Below are positions 53,611 through 62,810 of a stretch of DNA of 64,000 bases, piece by piece. Location of the stretch: positions 1-64,000 of the forward strand of contig CAYYNT010000009.1 in the NCBI GenBank assembly GCA_964473155.1, read 5' to 3'. The notes below the pieces were generated by a model that saw only the letters and a program-made list of their open reading frames with translations, made no database searches and was not told the DNA's origin. Position numbers and translations under genes: made by a program. Position 1 is the stretch's first letter. Each line of letters starts with the position of its first letter. This DNA comes from JAJFUG01 sp964473155. GTDB taxonomy: Bacteria > Gemmatimonadota > Glassbacteria > GWA2-58-10.

Positions 53611-55130
53611 TGAGTTTTGCGGACTGCGCGAGGCTGATGAACGGCCAGGCTGTCGCCTGCTCCTCGATCCCGGAATGCGGGATAGAAGATTTCCGCGAGG
53701 CGGTGCTGGTGGATATCGAAAGCGGGGCGCATCTCAGCGCCTTTTTCGGACAGGGCCGGCCGGACGGTAAAGTAAAGCTTTGGGCGGTTCTGGCCTGTCC
53801 CTCCCAAGGCGACCTGGCGGTCTATACCACCTGCGCCGGACAATCCTGGCCCTCACTGACGCCGGACTGTCCGCAGGCTCATCTGTTCGAGCGCGAGCTG
53901 TTCGAGCAGTGGGGAATAGTCCCGGAGGGCCATCCCTGGCTGAAACCTGTGCGGTTCCAGGCGCCATTCCGTAAACCGGACAGTCTGCCCGAAACCTGCA
54001 AAGCCCCGGAAATCGGAACGGATTACCAGTTTTTCCGTGTCGAGGGCGAGGAGGTGCACGAGGTGGCGGTGGGTCCGGTGCACGCCGGAATCATCGAGCC
54101 GGGCCACTTCCGCTTCCAGTGCAGCGGGGAGGAAGTGCTGCACCTGGAAATCGCACTGGGATACCAGCACCGGGGCGTCGAGCGTGCCATGCGCGGCGGG
54201 CCGGACAGGCGTTCGATACATTATATGGAAACACTCGCGGGCGATACCACCGTGGGCCATGCCACGGCTTACTGCCAGACCCTGGAGGCGCTCTGCGGAA
54301 CACGTCTCGGCGTCCGCGCGCAGACTCTGCGCGCCATAGCCCTGGAACTGGAGCGTATGGCAAACCACATCGGGGATCTGGGGGCGCTGGCCGGCGATGT
54401 GGGTTACTTGCCCACGGCGTCCTATTGCGGCCGCCTGCGCGGCGATGTCCTCAATCTGACAGCCCTGGTCTGTGGAAGCCGTTTCGGACGCGGCTGGATC
54501 AGGCCCGGCGGATCGGGGTTCGACATCGAGCCGCCGATGGCGGAGAAAATCGCCGCCCGCCTGAGAGAAATAATGAAAGACCTCGATGGAGCGGTAAAAC
54601 TGCTCTGGAACACCCCCTCGGTGATGGCCCGTTTCGAGAAGATCGGTGTGCTGACTCCCGCCGTAGGAGAAGAGCTGGGGCTGGTCGGACCGGCGGCCCG
54701 GGCCTGCGGATTGTCGAGGGATGTAAGGTTCGAGTTTCCGGCAGGCAAATACCGTTTCTCCCAGATACCGCTTTCCACCTGGTCCACCGGGGATGTGTTC
54801 GCCAGGGCCTGGGTGCGCTGGCTTGAGCTTCAGAGTTCGGCCGAGTTCATCCTGACGGAGCTTGGTTCGCTGCAGCCCGAGCCTGCGCTCAGGGAACCGG
54901 GCGTCCCGGCCCCGTTGTCACTGGCGGTCTCGCTTGTCGAGGGCTGGCGCGGTGAAATATGCCACGTGGCCATTACCGATGAGCAGGGACGTTTCTCCAG
55001 CTACAAGGTGGCCGATCCGTCTTTCCATAACTGGACAGGGCTGGCGCTGGCCATGCGGGGCGGACAGATATCGGATTTCCCCTTATGCAACAAGAGTTTC
55101 AACCTGTCCTATTGCGGGCACGATCTCTGA
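53610..55130 (+). CDS. HyfG-like large subunit (NuoC-NuoD fusion) lacking nickel-binding cysteines
   Basis: The 506-residue protein starts at ATG 53610, overlapping the previous stop. Residues about 1-120 are a NuoC-like 30-kDa domain (LFERELFEQWGIVPEGHPWL). About 145-506 is the NuoD/hydrogenase large-subunit fold: GPVHAGIIEPGHFRF, LGYQHRGVER, YMETLAGDTTVGHATAYC, LELERMANHIGDLGALAGDVGY and a C-terminal SDFPLCNKSFNLSYCGHDL. NiFe hydrogenases carry Cys-x2-Cys just after the ERA segment and again near the end. Here the first position reads AGDTTVGH and the end has no Cys-x2-Cys. Nickel cannot be held in the usual way, the feature that defines energy-converting hydrogenase-related (Ehr) complexes. 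Confidence 0.9.
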   Translation: MSFADCARLMNGQAVACSSIPECGIEDFREAVLVDIESGAHLSAFFGQGRPDGKVKLWAVLACPSQGDLAVYTTCAGQSWPSLTPDCPQAHLFERELFEQWGIVPEGHPWLKPVRFQAPFRKPDSLPETCKAPEIGTDYQFFRVEGEEVHEVAVGPVHAGIIEPGHFRFQCSGEEVLHLEIALGYQHRGVERAMRGGPDRRSIHYMETLAGDTTVGHATAYCQTLEALCGTRLGVRAQTLRAIALELERMANHIGDLGALAGDVGYLPTASYCGRLRGDVLNLTALVCGSRFGRGWIRPGGSGFDIEPPMAEKIAARLREIMKDLDGAVKLLWNTPSVMARFEKIGVLTPAVGEELGLVGPAARACGLSRDVRFEFPAGKYRFSQIPLSTWSTGDVFARAWVRWLELQSSAEFILTELGSLQPEPALREPGVPAPLSLAVSLVEGWRGEICHVAITDEQGRFSSYKVADPSFHNWTGLALAMRGGQISDFPLCNKSFNLSYCGHDL

Positions 55131-55139
55131 GGACGACAG

Positions 55140-55898
55140 ATGTTCAAGGTGCTGTTCGAAAGATTAAGCCAGGGACACCGGCGTTTCCCGTTCCTGAAAA
55201 AAACTCCGGTGCTGCCGGAGCGTTTCCGGGGCCTTCCGGCGCTTAATGCCGCTAAGGGTGAAGAATGCGGCGAAGCCCTCACCCAAGCCTGTCCGTACGG
55301 CGCCATTTCCGGCAAAGGGGAAACTCTTGCGATCGATCTGGGACGCTGCCTGTTCTGCGCGGATTGCAAGGCGGCCTGTCCCGGAGGAGCGGTTGAATTC
55401 AGCAACGATTACCGTCTGGCCGTGCGCCGGCGGGCAGACCTTGTGCTGCGCGATAATTGCCTTCATCTGGCCGAGGCGCTGGACAAAAAAGCCCGGAGCC
55501 TGTTCGGCCGCTCTCTGACATTGAGACAGGTGAGCGCCGGAGGCTGCAACGCCTGCGAGGCGGATGTCAACGTGCTCAACACCCTGACTTACGATCTGGC
55601 CAGTTACGGCATACAGTTCGCCGCCTCACCCCGTCATGCGGATGGCCTCCTGGTGACTGGGCCGGTCACGGCCAATATGCGGCTGGCCCTGGAAAAAACC
55701 TGGCAGGCCGTGCCGGACCCGAAGATCGTGATCGCGGCCGGAGCCTGCGCCATCTCCGGCGGACCATACCGCGATCACCCGGAAACAGCGAACGGAGTCG
55801 ATTCCGTATTGCCGGTCGATCTTTACATCCCCGGCTGCCCGCCCCACCCCTGGACAATCCTGGACGGCCTTCTGCGCCTGCTGGGGCGGATACGCTGA
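55140..55898 (+). CDS. Ferredoxin-NuoB fusion (HyfI-like small subunit)
   Basis: The 252-residue protein starts at ATG 55140 after GAGGA. Residues about 35-95 form a ferredoxin-like domain. One full motif, CLFCADCKAACPGG, is intact. The first motif is reduced to ECGEALTQACPYG, missing two cysteines, so probably only one 4Fe-4S cluster is kept there. Residues about 130-250 are the NuoB/hydrogenase small-subunit domain with its cluster ligands in GGCNACEADVNVL, AAGACAISGG and IPGCPPHPW. It should pass electrons between ferredoxin and the HyfG-like subunit. It is the last gene of the operon; its stop is only five bases from the convergent permease stop. Confidence 0.9.
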   Translation: MFKVLFERLSQGHRRFPFLKKTPVLPERFRGLPALNAAKGEECGEALTQACPYGAISGKGETLAIDLGRCLFCADCKAACPGGAVEFSNDYRLAVRRRADLVLRDNCLHLAEALDKKARSLFGRSLTLRQVSAGGCNACEADVNVLNTLTYDLASYGIQFAASPRHADGLLVTGPVTANMRLALEKTWQAVPDPKIVIAAGACAISGGPYRDHPETANGVDSVLPVDLYIPGCPPHPWTILDGLLRLLGRIR

Positions 55899-55903
55899 GA
55901 GGA

Positions 55904-56884
55904 TTATCGATATTGTTTCTGTTTTAACTGATCTATACCCACGGCGGTGATTATAATCGCCCCGATAACGATATTCTGGACGTAATTCTCCACCCCCACC
56001 GCCTGGCAGCCGCTACGCAGGATCGAGATAACCAGCGCGCCCAGCACCGAGCCGATCACGCTCCCCTCCCCGCCGTTGAACGAGCCGCCGCCGATCACCA
56101 CCGCGGCTATAATGTCAAGCTCCAGGCCGATCGCACCCGTCGGATCGCCCAGGTTGAGCGCCGAGAATGACATCACGCTGGACACCCCGGCCAGCAGCCC
56201 CCCCAGCGTATAGACCCATACACGATGACTTTTCACCTTGACACCGCACAGGCGCGCCGTGGCCTCATTGGAGCCGACAGCATAGACATGCCGCCCGAAC
56301 ACGGTATAGCGCAGCACGATATACATCACCGCCAGCAGGGCTAACATCAGCCAGACCGCCGGGGCCACCGAATACCAGACATCCATGCGCGGCTCCACGG
56401 TCATCATTCCGTTCAGCCAGCTCGATGGCGTGTTGACAGTGGTCTGATGGGAAAGGCCCTTTGCCGCGCCCCGGGCTATCTGCATCATACCCAGGGTGAC
56501 TATGAACGGCACGACCCGCAGATAGGCGATCATCAGCCCATTCAGCAGGCCGCAGAACGTGCAGACCAGGATTCCGGCCATGGCGGCGGCCAGCGGTAGC
56601 CAGATTCCCGGACTGTCCGCGCCCCAGCGGCGCAGCACAAGGGCGGTGACAACTGTCCCCAGCGCCACGAGCGAACCGGCGCTCAAATCTATCCCGGCGC
56701 TGATTATTATCACGGTCATGCCCAGAGCGGCGACACCGATTATCACGGTCTGGGTCAGGATAGTCTTGGTGTTGTACAGGGAATGAAACGTGTCCGGCGC
56801 GATGAAAAAGAACATCAGATAAGTGAAAGTCAATCCGAGCAGCGGTCCAGAAAGGCCAAACAGTTTTCCGATCCTTTCGCGCAT
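55904..56884 (-). CDS. Ribose-type sugar ABC transporter permease (RbsC-like)
   Basis: The 326-residue inner-membrane permease has eight to ten helices. Family motifs are TVIIISAGIDLSAGSLVALG near residue 60, GLLNGLMIAYLRVVPFIVTLGMM near 112, VGSNEATARLCGVKVKSHRV near 201 and GGSFNGGEGSVIGSVLGALV near 264, each given in part. It lies 45 bases after the ATPase gene and forms with it and the binding protein a complete high-affinity sugar importer. The substrate could be ribose, another pentose, or autoinducer-like sugars. Confidence 0.94.
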   Translation of the reverse strand: MRERIGKLFGLSGPLLGLTFTYLMFFFIAPDTFHSLYNTKTILTQTVIIGVAALGMTVIIISAGIDLSAGSLVALGTVVTALVLRRWGADSPGIWLPLAAAMAGILVCTFCGLLNGLMIAYLRVVPFIVTLGMMQIARGAAKGLSHQTTVNTPSSWLNGMMTVEPRMDVWYSVAPAVWLMLALLAVMYIVLRYTVFGRHVYAVGSNEATARLCGVKVKSHRVWVYTLGGLLAGVSSVMSFSALNLGDPTGAIGLELDIIAAVVIGGGSFNGGEGSVIGSVLGALVISILRSGCQAVGVENYVQNIVIGAIIITAVGIDQLKQKQYR

Positions 56885-56929
56885 GGCTTTTCAGTCTCCC
56901 GGTGATGTTGTTCGTGCACTTTCCAACTG

Positions 56930-58456
56930 TCACGCGGACATGCACTGAGAGGCTCCCGAGGTGGCGAACCGCATTATTTCCAGCTCTGTCCATTCCCTGA
57001 CCTGACGGGCCGGGCTGAGTTCACCACGGTGCATCACGGCCAGTCTGTCGCAGACGCCGAGCAGTTCCGGCAGATAGGATGAGACTACCACTACCGCCTT
57101 GCCCTCGGCTGCCAGGCTGTCGATTAGACGGTATATCTCGACCTTGCTGCCCACGTCCACCCCGCGGGTCGGCTCATCCAGAAGGATTATCCCGTTGCCG
57201 CGTTCGAGAATCCGGGCGAACGCAACTTTCTGCTGGTTCCCGCCCGAAAGGCCGCTCACTGTCTGATCCACGCCCAGGCAACGGATATTGAGCTCGCGGA
57301 TCCAGCGCTCGACTGAAACACGCTCGCGGTTCAGTCTCATCAGTCCCCAGCCGCGCGGCCTGGCATAGCGGCCGACAGAGGACAGAGTTGCGTTGAACCT
57401 GACCGGCAGGCGCTGGGCCAGCCCCTCGTCCTTGCGGTCCTCGCTCAGGAAATCGATTCCAAAACCCAGCGCAGATGACGGATCAAGACTCTCAACATGC
57501 AGCGCCGCTCCGTTTTCCAGGTGCAGCGTCCCCCCGGATGAGCGGTCCAGGCCGAATATACGGCGCAGAAGCTCGCTGCGCCCGGCCCCGACAAGTCCGA
57601 AAATCCCGAGCACTTCACCCCGGCGCAGTTCGAGCCGCATGGTTATTTCCCGGTTTCGGGGCGAGGTTTCTTCCATTTCCAGAACGACTCCGCCGATCTT
57701 GCGCTCGGACCGCGGGAACATCTCGGTCAGGCTGCGGCCGACCATCATGCGTATGATCTCCGGCAGCGAGGTTTCGCTCATCCGGCCGCTGCCTGCCACC
57801 CGTCCATCGCGCAGGACAGTGTACGAATCCGCTATCTCCCGCACTTCCTCCAGGAAATGGCTGATATAGATCACCGCCACCCCGGAGTCCCTGAGCCTTC
57901 GGATCACCGCGAACAGCGCCTCCTTGTCCGGCGCGGCCAGCGAACTGGTCGGCTCGTCCATTATTATTACTTTAGCCACGCAGAGCAGGGACCGGGCGAT
58001 CTCGACTATCTGCTGCAACCCGACTGCCAGCGTGCCGGCTTTTGCCTCAAGGGACAGGTCCGGGTGCTGAAGAAGGGCCAGCACCTCGGCGATCCGGCCA
58101 CGCTGGTTGCGGACAAAGCCCCAGGAGGAGCGCTCCACCCCCAGGGTCAGGTTCTCCTCGACCGAAAGGTGCGGGGCCAGGTTCAGTTCCTGGTAGATCA
58201 TGCCGATACCCAGCCTGCGTCCCTCGGACGGCGAGCCGATCAGCCGGGCCTGCCCATCAAGAAGGATATCGCCACTGCTGGCCTGGTGCACCCCGCTGAG
58301 GATTTTCATCAGGGTGCTCTTGCCCGCGCCGTTCTCGCCGATCAGGGCGTGCACCTCTCCCCGGCGGACTTTCAGGTCCACGCCGTCCAGAGCGCGTGTC
58401 GCCCCGAAAGACTTGCAGATGCCTTTCAGTTCAAGAATGTAATCCGTGTCCGCCAT
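56930..58456 (-). CDS. Ribose-type sugar ABC transporter ATP-binding protein (RbsA-like)
   Basis: The 508-residue protein has two fused ABC domains. The first has IGENGAGKSTLMKILSGV, signature region LAVGLQQIVEIARSLL and Walker B VIIMDEPTSSL. The second has the degenerate Walker A FGLVGAGRSELLRRIFGL, signature LSGGNQQKVAFARIL and Walker B ILLDEPTRGVDVGSK, as in RbsA/XylG. It lies 25 bases after the binding-protein gene. The start ATG has a modest SD (GGAAATATCGG). Confidence 0.94.
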   Translation of the reverse strand: MADTDYILELKGICKSFGATRALDGVDLKVRRGEVHALIGENGAGKSTLMKILSGVHQASSGDILLDGQARLIGSPSEGRRLGIGMIYQELNLAPHLSVEENLTLGVERSSWGFVRNQRGRIAEVLALLQHPDLSLEAKAGTLAVGLQQIVEIARSLLCVAKVIIMDEPTSSLAAPDKEALFAVIRRLRDSGVAVIYISHFLEEVREIADSYTVLRDGRVAGSGRMSETSLPEIIRMMVGRSLTEMFPRSERKIGGVVLEMEETSPRNREITMRLELRRGEVLGIFGLVGAGRSELLRRIFGLDRSSGGTLHLENGAALHVESLDPSSALGFGIDFLSEDRKDEGLAQRLPVRFNATLSSVGRYARPRGWGLMRLNRERVSVERWIRELNIRCLGVDQTVSGLSGGNQQKVAFARILERGNGIILLDEPTRGVDVGSKVEIYRLIDSLAAEGKAVVVVSSYLPELLGVCDRLAVMHRGELSPARQVREWTELEIMRFATSGASQCMSA

Positions 58457-58481
58457 CCGATATTTCCGAGGAGAATAACGC

Positions 58482-59471
58482 TCACATGCCGGAAAGGTCA
58501 GGATTGACCAGCTTGCTAATCTCCGGCGAATCCAGGTTATCCAGGCGCACCACGGCCAGGTTGGTGCTGATCCGCTCCGGCACTGCCTCGCCCTTTATCG
58601 CGGCGACAGCAGTTTTCACACCCTGATAGCCCATATCGAACGGGTCCTGTGAGATAAGTGCCTGGATCGTCCCGGCGCGAAGGCCGTCGAGAAGGCCCCC
58701 GCTGGTGTCGAACCCCACGAAACTGATCTTGCCCGCCAGGCCCGAGTTCTCCAGAGCGCGCATCATACCGAACGTGCTGGACTCGTTGGGGCAGAATATG
58801 CCCTGAATTTCGCCGCCGAACTTGTTAAGCAGTATCTGCGAGGCCTCCATGGCCGCCTGCTTTGTCACCCCGGCGTACTGATTGTCAGAGACCATCCGGA
58901 TATCCGGAAAACTGGCTTTCATCTCGTCCAGGAAACCCCGCTCGCGGTTGTCCGTGCTGGCCGAGCCCGGATTGTAGCGCAACATGATCGCCTTGCCCTT
59001 GCCGCCCATCATACGGCCCAGCTCGCGGGCCGCATCGCGCCCGCCCTGAAGGTTGTCCGTGGCGACAAAGCTTCTCTGGGCCGTGGATTTTAGGTCCGAG
59101 TCGATAATCACCACCGGGATATTGCGTTTGGCGGCCAGCTCCACGGGTGCCACCAGGGCCACCTCGTCCAGGGGCGCCAGGACTATCGCATCCACATGCC
59201 CGGCGATAAAATTCTGCACCACATCTATCTGCTGCTTGCGGTCGTCCTCGTTTTCCGGCCCGATCCACTGGATTTCCATATCCGCCTCGGACGCTGCCCG
59301 CGCGGCCCCGGCGTGAACCGCTTTCCAGAACGGCTGGGCCGTTCCCTTGGGGATCACGGCAATACGCTTACGGCCTGGAGCAGCGGCCCGGTCTCCAGTC
59401 TGTTCACCGCCGGGGCTGCAGCCCAGGGCTGCCAGGAGCAGAAGCAGGACCGCCCGATATTTTAAAGACAT
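58482..59471 (-). CDS. Ribose-type sugar ABC transporter substrate-binding lipoprotein (RbsB-like)
   Basis: The 329-residue protein starts at ATG 59471 after GAGGAG. The lipoprotein signal ends LAALGCSPGG. The periplasmic-binding-protein pattern is present: RIAVIPKGTAQPFWKAVHAGA, WIGPENEDDRKQQIDVVQNF in part, VDAIVLAPLDEVALVAPVELA in part, NIPVVIIDSDL, and IQGIFCPNESSTFGMMRALE later on. A lipid anchor instead of a free periplasmic form is unusual for E. coli RbsB but common in other phyla. It follows the sensor kinase gene by 111 bases. Confidence 0.93.
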   Translation of the reverse strand: MSLKYRAVLLLLLAALGCSPGGEQTGDRAAAPGRKRIAVIPKGTAQPFWKAVHAGAARAASEADMEIQWIGPENEDDRKQQIDVVQNFIAGHVDAIVLAPLDEVALVAPVELAAKRNIPVVIIDSDLKSTAQRSFVATDNLQGGRDAARELGRMMGGKGKAIMLRYNPGSASTDNRERGFLDEMKASFPDIRMVSDNQYAGVTKQAAMEASQILLNKFGGEIQGIFCPNESSTFGMMRALENSGLAGKISFVGFDTSGGLLDGLRAGTIQALISQDPFDMGYQGVKTAVAAIKGEAVPERISTNLAVVRLDNLDSPEISKLVNPDLSGM

Positions 59472-59582
59472 ACGGAACTCCTCTATTTTAATCGGCATAA
59501 ACGGAACAGTTGAGGACTGGTGTCCCAGGAATAAGGACATCTCTGTCTTGTCGTGATTCAAAAATAAGATTGAAAAGACCTT

Positions 59583-62500
59583 TCACTCCCGTTCGCTGTC
59601 AAGCACCTTCCGGACCTTGTCAGCCAACTCTTTCATCGCGAACGGCTTCTGGATGAAATGCACACCTTCATCGAGAACCCCGTGGTGCGCGATTACATTT
59701 GCGGTATAGCCCGACATGAAAAGCCGCTTTATTCCGGGATACAAGGACAGCACTCTTTTTGCCAGATCGCGGCCGTTCATTTCTGGCATGATGACATCCG
59801 TGATCAGAAGGTGGATTTCGCCGGCATGCAACTCGGCCAGCCGGATTGCCTCGCCGGGTGTGGAGGCGGCCAGTACTTCATAGCCGAGACTCAACAGCAT
59901 TCTCTGGCCCAGGTGCAGAAATTCGGGTTCATCCTCCACCAGAAGGATACTTTCCCGGCCATGCGGGACAGGAGAAACAGGCCGCTCTTTCTGGAACTCC
60001 TCAGTCTTGGCCATATACCTGGGCAGATAAATCTTGAAAGTAGTGCCCCGTCCCAGTTCGCTGTACACATTTATGCAGCCGTTATTCTGCTTGACAATAC
60101 CGTATACGGTAGCCAGCCCCAGCCCGGTGCCCTTGCCGATCTCCTTGGTCGTGAAAAACGGCTCGAACAGTTTGTCCTGCGTCTCTCTGTCCATCCCGCA
60201 ACCGTTGTCGCTCAAGGATAGAACTACGTACTCCCCAGGTATATAGCCTGCATGATCCCTGCAATATGCCTCATCCAGCACGGCATTGTCCGTCTCGATA
60301 GTGATCTGGCCCACCCCAGCGATGGCGTCTCTCGCATTTACGCATAGATTGGCAAGAATCTGGTCTATCTGGCTGGGGTCCATCTTAATCGGTGACACTC
60401 TCGCTCCGGGGATCCAGGTAAGCTCTATGTCCTCACCGATCAAACGCCTCAGCATCTTGAGCATCCCCTCGACAGTCTCGTTCAGGTCGAGCACCTTTGG
60501 CGCGACAGTCTGTCTGCGGGCGAAAGCCAGCAGTTGCCTGGTCAGATTGGCCGAGCGCTCGGCGGCTTTCCGGATTTCCTGTATGTCGGCATAGAGAGGT
60601 TCCGAGGGATCGATCAGTTCCAATGCCAGCTCTGAATGACCGATAATAATCCCCAGCATATTGTTGAAATCGTGGGCCACTCCACCCGCCAGCCGCCCAA
60701 CGGACTCCATTTTCTGCGCCTGGTTAAGCTGCGCCTGAAGCTTTTCCTTTTCCCGCTCGGCCTGTTTATGCTCTGTAACATCATGGATGATGAAATGAAG
60801 CAGGGCCTGACCTTTGACATCGATTACGCTTGTATAGACCGCCACATCTCTGATCGAGCCATCGGCCAGCCGGTGCTGGAATTCAAAATAAATTCGCTTC
60901 TGCTCCCTGGCTTTCTCAATCTCAGCTTTGACCAGTTCCGGAGAAATAGTGTTGATATCCTGAATAAACATCTGTCTGAGCTTTTCTTCCGGCCAGCCAT
61001 AAAACCGCACCGCAGCTTCATTGGCCTCGACAATTCTACCGTCCGCCGGATCGATGATCAGCTTGACGGCTGAGTGCTTATGGAAAAGATGGCGAAACTT
61101 TTCTTCGCTTTCTTTCAGTTCCTCTTCCGCCCGTTTACGCTCTGTTATATCGAAAATGAAGGCGACAAATACCGGATACCCTTCAGTCATCAACTGCAGG
61201 TGAATCTCCACCGGGTATAGTGTTTTATCCTTCCGGCGATGAAAAGTCTTGAAAACAATCACTTTTTCCTTGCCGGTCCGCAGCGGAGCAATCAGCCGGT
61301 CGAACATTTCAACCGTGAATTCCGGTTTCAGGTCCAGGGGCGTCATTCCGCGCAGTTCATCAATCGTGTATCCCAGGTTTTCGCGCGCCCCCTGATTCAC
61401 ATTTATGAAACGAAGTGTTTCGGAATCGAAAATATAGATTTCATTGAGAGAAGACTCTATCAGGCGGCTGAAACGTACTATTTCCTGCTCTGTCCGTTTG
61501 CGCTCGGTTATGTCGCGCCAGATGCACTGGTAAACAGGTTCTCCCATTACATCTACAATTTGAGCTGTGACATGGACGTTCCTTGTCTCTCCCTGACTGG
61601 TGCGCTGCAGGGTCTCGAAATCCGTCTTACCGTTCTGGATCACCCGCGCAATATGCTCCTGCGTATCTCCGGCTGTTTCCCTGGCTTCTATATCCGATAT
61701 CTTCAGTTGCGCAAATTCTTCGCGGGTATATCCAAGCTGAGCGTGCGCCGCGGTGTTGAATTCAAGAAATCCTCCAGTGGACGTATCTATAATCAGAATA
61801 CCGTCAGGAGATTGTTCGAACAGCGTCCGTCTGCGGATTGATTGTTTTTCGAGTTCCTTTTCCGTCTTTTTGCGTTCAGTGATGTCCTTGGATGAACACA
61901 TCACTGAAATAATTTCTCCTGCAACATCTTTTATCGGAGTTATCGTAGTCACGTAATACCGGTCAAAATCCGGGCGTGAAGCGTGTACTTCCATGATTTT
62001 TACCTCGCCGCTGCGAAGCACCTCTTCAACGGATTCTGAACATCTATCCGCTTCCTTCTCTGAAAGAACGTCCCGGATTCTTTTCCCGATGACACTGTCG
62101 ACCGCGACACCCACGCTTTCAGCAAAGGCTTTGTTGGCGTAGCTGTATTTCCCTTCAGGCGTCATAGAAAAAATCGGATCGGATGATTCCTCAAGAAGGA
62201 GCCGATGTTTCTCCTCGCTCTCACGCAACGCATTAATGTAGTGGATGGTATCTATCTGCTCCGACAGTATTTTGCCGGAAAGGATCGTCGCCAGCGGGTA
62301 CAGCAATATCACAGGCAGGCCGATATGCTTTATTACAGTCACCCCCGCACCATCAGGCAGAGTGAACATCAGAGCAAGCATTGCCAGGTGAACAGCCAGA
62401 CCGAACAGATATAGATTTTGCGAGGATGGAGATTTGACTTGAAGCTTTAGAAGGCCTCGAACCAGCAGTCCAATCAAGACCGATGAAAGAATAACCAGAA

Positions 62501-62810
62501 TACCGGTCAGCAAGCCTGCGCCACCAATTAGAATTCGGCAGGCCACGGTCATTGCGCTCGATATAATTCCAGCCCAGGGACCGAAGTACAAAGCACAAAG
62601 GCTGACCATGACCGAACGGCCGTCAAATATCAGACCGGGGCCCATATTAAGCGGCCGAAGCATTCCTAACACCGCGCTCCCGCCGAATAAAAGACCCTGC
62701 AGTATGACTCCAGACAATGTGTTCCGCGGCCAGCGCTTTACGATGAAATTTGAAACTATGCTGAGAGCCACCAGCAATGCCAGGTTGAGCACCAAATCGA
62801 GATAAACCAT
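59583..62810 (-). CDS. LytS-like multi-PAS hybrid sensor histidine kinase
   Basis: The 1,075-residue kinase has an N-terminal five- or six-helix membrane sensor (about 1-185) of the 5TM-5TMR_LYT type, with LGMLRPLNMGPGLIFDGRSV and LYFGPWAGIISSAM. Four PAS/PAC units lie at about 200-312, 323-436, 446-557 and 567-678, each ending in a DITERK- or DVTEHK-type joint. HisKA has His713 (GVAHDFNNMLG). The ATPase domain has NARDAI, DNGCGMD and GTGLGLATVYG. A C-terminal receiver (about 953-1072) has the acidic pair VEDEPEF, Asp1005 (ITDVIMPEMNGRD) and Lys in QKPF. It may control the sugar importer genes downstream. Confidence 0.93.
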   Translation of the reverse strand: MVYLDLVLNLALLVALSIVSNFIVKRWPRNTLSGVILQGLLFGGSAVLGMLRPLNMGPGLIFDGRSVMVSLCALYFGPWAGIISSAMTVACRILIGGAGLLTGILVILSSVLIGLLVRGLLKLQVKSPSSQNLYLFGLAVHLAMLALMFTLPDGAGVTVIKHIGLPVILLYPLATILSGKILSEQIDTIHYINALRESEEKHRLLLEESSDPIFSMTPEGKYSYANKAFAESVGVAVDSVIGKRIRDVLSEKEADRCSESVEEVLRSGEVKIMEVHASRPDFDRYYVTTITPIKDVAGEIISVMCSSKDITERKKTEKELEKQSIRRRTLFEQSPDGILIIDTSTGGFLEFNTAAHAQLGYTREEFAQLKISDIEARETAGDTQEHIARVIQNGKTDFETLQRTSQGETRNVHVTAQIVDVMGEPVYQCIWRDITERKRTEQEIVRFSRLIESSLNEIYIFDSETLRFINVNQGARENLGYTIDELRGMTPLDLKPEFTVEMFDRLIAPLRTGKEKVIVFKTFHRRKDKTLYPVEIHLQLMTEGYPVFVAFIFDITERKRAEEELKESEEKFRHLFHKHSAVKLIIDPADGRIVEANEAAVRFYGWPEEKLRQMFIQDINTISPELVKAEIEKAREQKRIYFEFQHRLADGSIRDVAVYTSVIDVKGQALLHFIIHDVTEHKQAEREKEKLQAQLNQAQKMESVGRLAGGVAHDFNNMLGIIIGHSELALELIDPSEPLYADIQEIRKAAERSANLTRQLLAFARRQTVAPKVLDLNETVEGMLKMLRRLIGEDIELTWIPGARVSPIKMDPSQIDQILANLCVNARDAIAGVGQITIETDNAVLDEAYCRDHAGYIPGEYVVLSLSDNGCGMDRETQDKLFEPFFTTKEIGKGTGLGLATVYGIVKQNNGCINVYSELGRGTTFKIYLPRYMAKTEEFQKERPVSPVPHGRESILLVEDEPEFLHLGQRMLLSLGYEVLAASTPGEAIRLAELHAGEIHLLITDVIMPEMNGRDLAKRVLSLYPGIKRLFMSGYTANVIAHHGVLDEGVHFIQKPFAMKELADKVRKVLDSERE

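Noticed and set aside
48521..55898. Active NiFe hydrogenase-4 or formate hydrogenlyase
   Set aside because: The large subunit lacks both Cys-x2-Cys nickel sites and no formate dehydrogenase or maturation gene is nearby; Ehr-type is the better call.
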